Of a DNA stretch of 48,898 bases, positions 45,039-48,898 are shown piece by piece. The first letter of the stretch is position 1. Each line of letters begins with the position of its first letter. Both the position numbers and the translations under genes were made by a program. The stretch is from contig JAITDI010000008.1 of NCBI GenBank assembly GCA_031282625.1, forward strand, positions 1-48,898, written 5' to 3'. The notes under the pieces were generated by a model. The model ran no database searches and had not been told where the DNA came from. It saw only the letters and a list, made by a program, of their open reading frames with translations. This DNA comes from Candidatus Endomicrobiellum meruensis. Lineage in GTDB: Bacteria > Elusimicrobiota > Endomicrobiia > Endomicrobiales > Endomicrobiaceae.

Positions 45039-45815
45039 ATGGAATTGAAACTTTTTATTGCAGGATGTATTGCTTTTGCAATAGCAATGACAATGCAGGT
45101 TTTAAAAAAACGTTTTAAAACGCAGACTTCTAAAAAATTGTTTCAAAACGTTTATTCATGGGCTGATACTATTTGGACTGCTTTGATAATAGCGTCGTTT
45201 ATTATGTTCTTTTTTATTCAGGCTTTTAAAATTCCGTCGGGAAGCATGAGAAACACTCTTCTTGAAGGGGATCATCTCTTTGTTAACAAGTGTTTTTATG
45301 GTTTTAGAGTACCGTTTAAATATGTCGGAAAGCGTTATGGCGCTTTGAAAAAGATAGAAAGAGGCGATATTGTTGTTTTTCAATGTCCTCCTCAGGCTTT
45401 GACAACTACCGAGACAGAACATGGAGTTAAGAAAGATTTCATAAAAAGGTGCGTTGGCGTTGCCGGCGATAAGGTTGAAATAAGAAATAAAAAACTTTAC
45501 TTGAACGATGTTTTCATAGAAGAAGTTTATGCAGTTTACAATGACGACTCTATTTTTGAGAGTGTTAAACTGTTTGAAAACGTGGGAGATTATCAGAAAA
45601 CTTGGGAAAAAGGAAATTTTACCTCCATTTCCCCTGTTTTTATAAGGGATAATTTTGGTCCCGTTATTGTGCCTGAAGGTTGCTATATGATGATGGGCGA
45701 TAATAGAGATTTTTCTTTTGACTCGCGTTTCTGGGGACCATTGCCTGACGAGTATGTAAAAGGAAAGGCTTTGTTCTTGTACTGGCCCATAACGCGTTGG
45801 AAGTTTATATCATGA
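45039..45815 (+). CDS. lepB: Signal peptidase I
   Basis: This inner-membrane protease cleaves signal peptides of exported proteins. Two membrane helices (about residues 3-22 and 45-65) precede the catalytic Ser in KIPSGSMRNTL. The catalytic Lys is in DFIKRCVGVAGD, and the C-terminal box GDNRDFSFDSRFWG is present. At 258 residues it is normal. It is presumably the enzyme for the many signal peptides in this window. Its stop overlaps the nfeD ATG. Confidence 0.96.
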   Translation: MELKLFIAGCIAFAIAMTMQVLKKRFKTQTSKKLFQNVYSWADTIWTALIIASFIMFFFIQAFKIPSGSMRNTLLEGDHLFVNKCFYGFRVPFKYVGKRYGALKKIERGDIVVFQCPPQALTTTETEHGVKKDFIKRCVGVAGDKVEIRNKKLYLNDVFIEEVYAVYNDDSIFESVKLFENVGDYQKTWEKGNFTSISPVFIRDNFGPVIVPEGCYMMMGDNRDFSFDSRFWGPLPDEYVKGKALFLYWPITRWKFIS

Positions 45816-46231
45816 CATGGGTTATATGGCTTACAATTGCGGTTGTTCTTGTAATTTGCGAAATAGCAACTTCGTCTGTTTTCTTTTGCCTGTGTCTTTC
45901 TATCGGTTCGGTTTTTGCTGCGGGAGCGTCTTATCTTTTTAACTCAAATTGGATTGAAATTATGGTTTTTATTATAGTTTCAATTTTATCTTTATATTTT
46001 GTAAGACCATTTTTTAAGAAAATGATAAAAAAGTCAAAAACTATAGAATCAAATGTTGACGCTCTTATAGGTGCTGAAGCTATTGTTACTAGTAAAATTA
46101 CACCTTTCAGTCCGGGTTTTGTTAAGGTTTTTGGAGAAATTTGGAGAGCTGAATCTATCGTTGAAATTTTAGAAGGCGAGACTGTAAAAATTAAAAGGAT
46201 AAATGGCACCACTTTGACAGTTGAAAAGTAA
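45812..46231 (+). CDS. NfeD-like membrane protein
   Basis: The short NfeD form (139 residues) has membrane helices in the first ~70 residues (VIWLTIAVVLVICEI and MVFIIVSILSLYFV) and a C-terminal OB-fold domain (about 80-139: GAEAIVTSKITPFSPGFVKV and EIWRAES). NfeD proteins pair with stomatin-like (SPFH) proteins at the membrane; such a gene follows 11 bases later. The ATG at 45812 overlaps the lepB stop. No protease-type NfeD domain is present. Confidence 0.9.
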   Translation: MTWVIWLTIAVVLVICEIATSSVFFCLCLSIGSVFAAGASYLFNSNWIEIMVFIIVSILSLYFVRPFFKKMIKKSKTIESNVDALIGAEAIVTSKITPFSPGFVKVFGEIWRAESIVEILEGETVKIKRINGTTLTVEK

Positions 46232-46242
46232 AGGAAAAAATA

Positions 46243-47202
46243 ATGGAATATATAAATGCTATTTTAGGAATGGGGGACAAGATGACTATATTTTTAGGAA
46301 TGATTGCGGCGTTTGCTGTGATTTTTATAGCTAATTCCGTAAAAATAATAAAACAGTACGAAAAAGGGCTTATTGAAACTTTGGGCAAGTACACAGGGAC
46401 AAGGATCTCAGGAGCAAATATTATAATTCCTATATTTCAAAGAATGCTTAGAGTAGATATGAGAGAACGCGTTATTGATGTTCCCCCACAAAGCGTTATA
46501 ACGAAAGATAATGTGTCTGTTGTTGTTGATGCTATAATTTATTTTCAGGTTACAGATCCTGTAAAAGTAGTTTATAACATTGAGAATTTTGCACTTGCAG
46601 CTTTAAAACTTGCTCAAACAAATTTAAGAAATGTAATAGGTGATATGGAGTTGGATAGCACTCTTACGTCAAGAGAAAAAATAAACACGCAGCTGAGAGT
46701 TGTAATGGACGAAGCGACAGACAAATGGGGTGTAAAAGTTACAAGAGTTGAAATACAAAAAATTGATCCTCCTAAAGACATTACAGACGCTATGTCTAAA
46801 CAGATGAAAGCTGAAAGAGAAAAGAGAGCAAATATTTTGGAAGCTGAAGGCTTAAGACAAGCTGCTATTCTTAAGGCTGAAGGAGCTAAACAGGCTGTTA
46901 TTCTTGATGCAGAAGCTGTAAAAGAGAAACAAGTCTTAGAAGCTACTGGTGAGGCTGAAGCTATAAGAAAAGTTGCTGAAGCAGAGAAATATAAAATTGA
47001 AATGATTTATAAAGCTATACATGAGGGTAAACCTACAAATGATCTTATTGCCATAAAATATTTGGAAGCTTTGGGTAAAGTCGCCGATGGACAGGCTACA
47101 AAAGTATTCTTACCTTTAGAGACCGCAGGAGTTACGGCATCGCTTGGAGGTATAGCGGAATTATTTAAGGAAACACCAAAGCAAGTAAAAACAAATAATT
47201 AA
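46243..47202 (+). CDS. qmcA: SPFH (stomatin/prohibitin, QmcA-like) membrane protein
   Basis: A single N-terminal membrane anchor (MTIFLGMIAAFAVIFIAN) precedes the SPFH/Band 7 domain (about 30-190: YEKGLIETLGKY, MRERVIDVPPQSVITKDNV). A long Ala/Glu/Lys coiled coil (AEREKRANILEAEG, about 190-275) follows. These proteins form membrane microdomain assemblies and can modulate proteases. The 319-residue length and the NfeD neighbour match slipin/QmcA operons. A GGAAA site precedes the ATG. Confidence 0.93.
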   Translation: MEYINAILGMGDKMTIFLGMIAAFAVIFIANSVKIIKQYEKGLIETLGKYTGTRISGANIIIPIFQRMLRVDMRERVIDVPPQSVITKDNVSVVVDAIIYFQVTDPVKVVYNIENFALAALKLAQTNLRNVIGDMELDSTLTSREKINTQLRVVMDEATDKWGVKVTRVEIQKIDPPKDITDAMSKQMKAEREKRANILEAEGLRQAAILKAEGAKQAVILDAEAVKEKQVLEATGEAEAIRKVAEAEKYKIEMIYKAIHEGKPTNDLIAIKYLEALGKVADGQATKVFLPLETAGVTASLGGIAELFKETPKQVKTNN

Positions 47203-47241
47203 AATTTTTATATGCTTATTGAAAGATGAGCATTATGGTTT

Positions 47242-48336
47242 ATGCATATGAGTATGATAGGTTTATATATACACATTCCATTTTGCAGACAAAAGTGTTT
47301 TTATTGCGATTTTTTCTCAACAAAATATGATACTGATTTAGCCGATAAATATATTGATTCTTTAATAAAGCATTCCCAGAAGTTTAAAAACAAAAAGATA
47401 AATTCAATATATATTGGAGGCGGTACTCCATCTGTTCTATCTCCTAAACAAATACAAAAACTTCTACTATCTTTAAGCAATACCTTCAATTTATCAAAAG
47501 TAAAAGAATTTACTTTTGAGCTTAATCCAGAATCGGTTTCAAAGGAAAAGCTGATTATTCTAAAAGAATTTGGCGTCAATAGGCTAAGCATAGGACTTCA
47601 ATCTGCTGAAGATAAATATTTAAAGTATTTAGGTCGTATACATGATTTTAAAACTTTTTGTAACTGTTACGATAATGCAAAACATAAAGGGTTTGATAAT
47701 ATAAACATAGATTTAATATATGGATTGCCAAACCAAACTATTGATGAATGGACAAGTATTTTGAAAAAAACTTTGCTATTTAACAGCGAGCATTTATCGT
47801 TGTATCCCTTATCAGTAGAAGAAAATACGACTTTTTATAAAAACGGCATTGTTACAGATGACAAATTGCAGCATGAAATGTATGAAAAAACTGTAAAGGT
47901 TTTGGAAGATAGTGAATATGTTCATTATGAAATTTCAAATTGGGCTAAAAAGAACAAAGAAGCTTTACACAATACAAATTATTGGCGTAACTTGGAATAT
48001 ATAGGTCTTGGAGCCGGTGCTTGCGGATATTTGGGAAAAAATAGATATAAAAACATAGAAAACATTGAAAAATATATAAACTTTATTGAAAGTAATATAG
48101 ATTGTACGATAGAAAATGAATATATAGACGAAAAGCTTTATACAGCTGAAACAATAATGTTAGGACTAAGGCTTTTGGATAAAGGTTTATCTATAAAATG
48201 TTTCAATTACCCACAAAATAAATCGGCTCTGTTAGAATGTTTAAAAGAAAGAACTCTTATACAAGAGGAAGATAGAATAAAACTTGCCAAAGAACATGTT
48301 TTTATTTTCAACCAAATCGCCTCAAAGTTTATTTAG
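47242..48336 (+). CDS. hemW: HemW-like radical SAM haem chaperone
   Basis: HemW is a radical SAM protein related to HemN, believed to deliver haem. The motif CRQKCFYC stands in the early GLYIHIPF context; HemN-type decarboxylases have a further Cys that is absent here. SIYIGGGTPSVL, ELNPESVS and RLSIGLQS follow. At 364 residues it is short but typical of HemW. Three near in-frame ATGs (47242, 47248, 47254) are possible starts; only a weak GAG lies upstream. Confidence 0.9.
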   Translation: MHMSMIGLYIHIPFCRQKCFYCDFFSTKYDTDLADKYIDSLIKHSQKFKNKKINSIYIGGGTPSVLSPKQIQKLLLSLSNTFNLSKVKEFTFELNPESVSKEKLIILKEFGVNRLSIGLQSAEDKYLKYLGRIHDFKTFCNCYDNAKHKGFDNINIDLIYGLPNQTIDEWTSILKKTLLFNSEHLSLYPLSVEENTTFYKNGIVTDDKLQHEMYEKTVKVLEDSEYVHYEISNWAKKNKEALHNTNYWRNLEYIGLGAGACGYLGKNRYKNIENIEKYINFIESNIDCTIENEYIDEKLYTAETIMLGLRLLDKGLSIKCFNYPQNKSALLECLKERTLIQEEDRIKLAKEHVFIFNQIASKFI

Positions 48337-48391
48337 TTTTTTAATAATATCATCCTGAGCTTATAAAATAGGGTTCCCCTTGAGAAAAAAG

Positions 48392-48411
48392 GGAAATATT
48401 TAGATATTTCC
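48392..48411. other. Small perfect hairpin downstream of hemW
   Basis: GGAAATAT pairs with ATATTTCC around a TTAG loop. It lies 55 bases after the hemW stop in a non-coding region and may help end the transcript or protect its 3' end. The region 48337-48588 contains no other feature I can support. Confidence 0.45.
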
Positions 48412-48588
48412 AACTTATCCATAGAGCTTAAAATCTACAGCAAAATAATTTTTATATAAATCCTACAACCAAAAGACACAAAATAACATACCTGCTTACT
48501 ATGTATTCCAAAGAATAACTTTTTTAAAATAACCTCTCACATAACAACCTTAAATTTAACTACATAAAAAAGTGTTCTTTTTTACTAA

Positions 48589-48623
48589 GAAAGCTCAAAA
48601 AAGATTCCTTTTTTTGAGCTTTT
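48589..48623 (+). terminator. Strong rho-independent terminator
   Basis: AAAGCTCAAAAAA pairs with TTTTTTTGAGCTTTT around a six-base loop (GATTCC). The long A/T stem flanked by an A run and a T run suggests it works on both strands. It lies about 250 bases after hemW. Confidence 0.75.
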
Positions 48624-48641
48624 CCCCTGTCTTAAATCCTA

Positions 48642-48698
48642 TTTTTTATCTATCCGATAAACTCAGATTTCAATATCAAAAAATTCCTTTTTTACTAA
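48642..48698 (+). repeat. Dispersed intergenic repeat, copy 5
   Basis: The core TTTATC-TATCC-GATAAA (48645-48661) is followed by CTCAGATTTCAATATC and an A/T tail. It is nearly identical to the copy at 35882 and similar to the one at 9978. Confidence 0.65.
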
Positions 48699-48791
48699 TT
48701 AATTGTTTCTTTTTAAAATGTGGTATGTGCTTGACTATTTATGTAAAAAATTTGTAAATATAATGTGAAAATAATGAAAATAAAGTCAACT

Positions 48792-48814
48792 GCTACGGGC
48801 TTACGCCCGTTAGC
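48792..48814. repeat. Imperfect terminal hairpin of the IS-like element
   Basis: GCTACGGGC and GCCCGTTAGC pair with a single bulged base around a TTAC tetraloop. It is GC-rich in an otherwise AT-rich region. Confidence 0.7.
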
Positions 48815-48820
48815 TTGAAA

Positions 48821-48898
48821 TTAGAATGCAAGCTCCGCTTGTCCCAAGTCTTCTTTTTCCTGATATTTTACATATCGCTTTATCTCTTCTTCGTCTAA
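48821..48898 (-). CDS. C-terminal end of a probable TnpA (Y1) transposase, partial
   Basis: The last 25 residues of a protein entering from beyond the window's right edge (EEEIKRYVKYQEKEDLGQAE and a short end) resemble the C-terminal helix of IS200-type Y1 transposases, which often ends in an IxxYxxxQEK pattern. The catalytic HUH motif and Tyr are outside the window. The assignment rests on this short helix and the adjoining hairpin. Confidence 0.45.
   Translation of the reverse strand, partial: LDEEEIKRYVKYQEKEDLGQAELAF

Larger units (their letters stand above)
48785..48898 (-). mobile_element. Right end of a probable IS200/IS605-type insertion element
   Basis: Read on the minus strand, a transposase-like C-terminus is followed, just after its stop, by a short imperfect hairpin. 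This is the layout of IS200/IS605 right ends, where the hairpin is the transposase recognition site. The element continues beyond the window, so the type cannot be confirmed. The outer boundary is guessed from the TTGAC sequence beside the hairpin. Confidence 0.45.

Noticed and set aside
1-48898. CRISPR array, rRNA, riboswitch or replication origin
   Set aside because: I saw no regularly spaced direct repeats, rRNA-like sequence, known riboswitch core or DnaA-box cluster anywhere in the window.

Overview
The window is AT-rich, and its genes are tightly packed, often with ATGA overlaps. The gene families are those of a Gram-negative-type bacterium: TolC and HlyD-like efflux proteins, PorV-like outer-membrane protein, Feo iron uptake. 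Gene neighbourhoods are partly Firmicutes-like, for example nadD-yqeK-LytR_C-rsfS and rplU-rpmA-obg. Many metabolic or surface genes are broken by a single base while housekeeping genes are intact. This combination fits the Elusimicrobiota, especially an insect-gut Endomicrobium-type symbiont undergoing genome reduction. That placement is inference from gene content and protein style, not a database match.

Layout. 1-2.1 kb: the 3' end of a histidine kinase, then queC-queE (queuosine precursor pathway) and a decayed inverted copy of the queE 5' half. 2.1-9.8 kb, minus strand: a DtxR-type regulator, a perfect palindromic operator, feoA (with a His-rich insert), feoB, a 46-residue Cys-rich Feo-associated protein, a CCA-adding enzyme, a small membrane protein and a large TPR protein. 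10.1-16.5 kb, plus strand: a TolC/HlyD/ABC-2 permease export set without its ATPase. It is followed by a PorV-like outer-membrane protein, frameshifted at a run of seven Gs, that is translationally coupled to a secreted subtilisin with a type IX-like C-terminal sorting domain.

16.6-34.9 kb: a frameshifted aspartate aminotransferase, then housekeeping clusters: rplU-rpmA-obg, tRNA-Val, def-fmt-trxA-trxB-polA-coaE, rho, a BatE-like gene with nadD-yqeK-LytR_C-rsfS, tsaB-tsaE-thiL on the minus strand, and a ComEC lacking its nuclease domain. 34.9-39.6 kb is the accessory and decaying part: tRNA-Arg and tRNA-His, a small exported protein with an amber stop at its signal-peptide cleavage point, an orphan DNA methyltransferase with a broken 5' end, a frameshifted cstA, and an exported HAD-like protein. 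40-48.3 kb: thrC-cinA, a beta-barrel protein, lepA-lepB-nfeD-qmcA-hemW. The right edge is a non-coding stretch with a terminator and what looks like the end of an IS200/IS605-type element.

The main signals beyond ordinary annotation are: a probable type IX-like secretion substrate coupled to a PorV gene that a G7 tract may switch; a short intergenic repeat family found at five sites; a feo regulon with a readable operator; a set of apparently leaderless mRNAs with 18-bp promoter spacers; and at least four single-base frameshifts, which could be pseudogenization, phase variation or sequence error.
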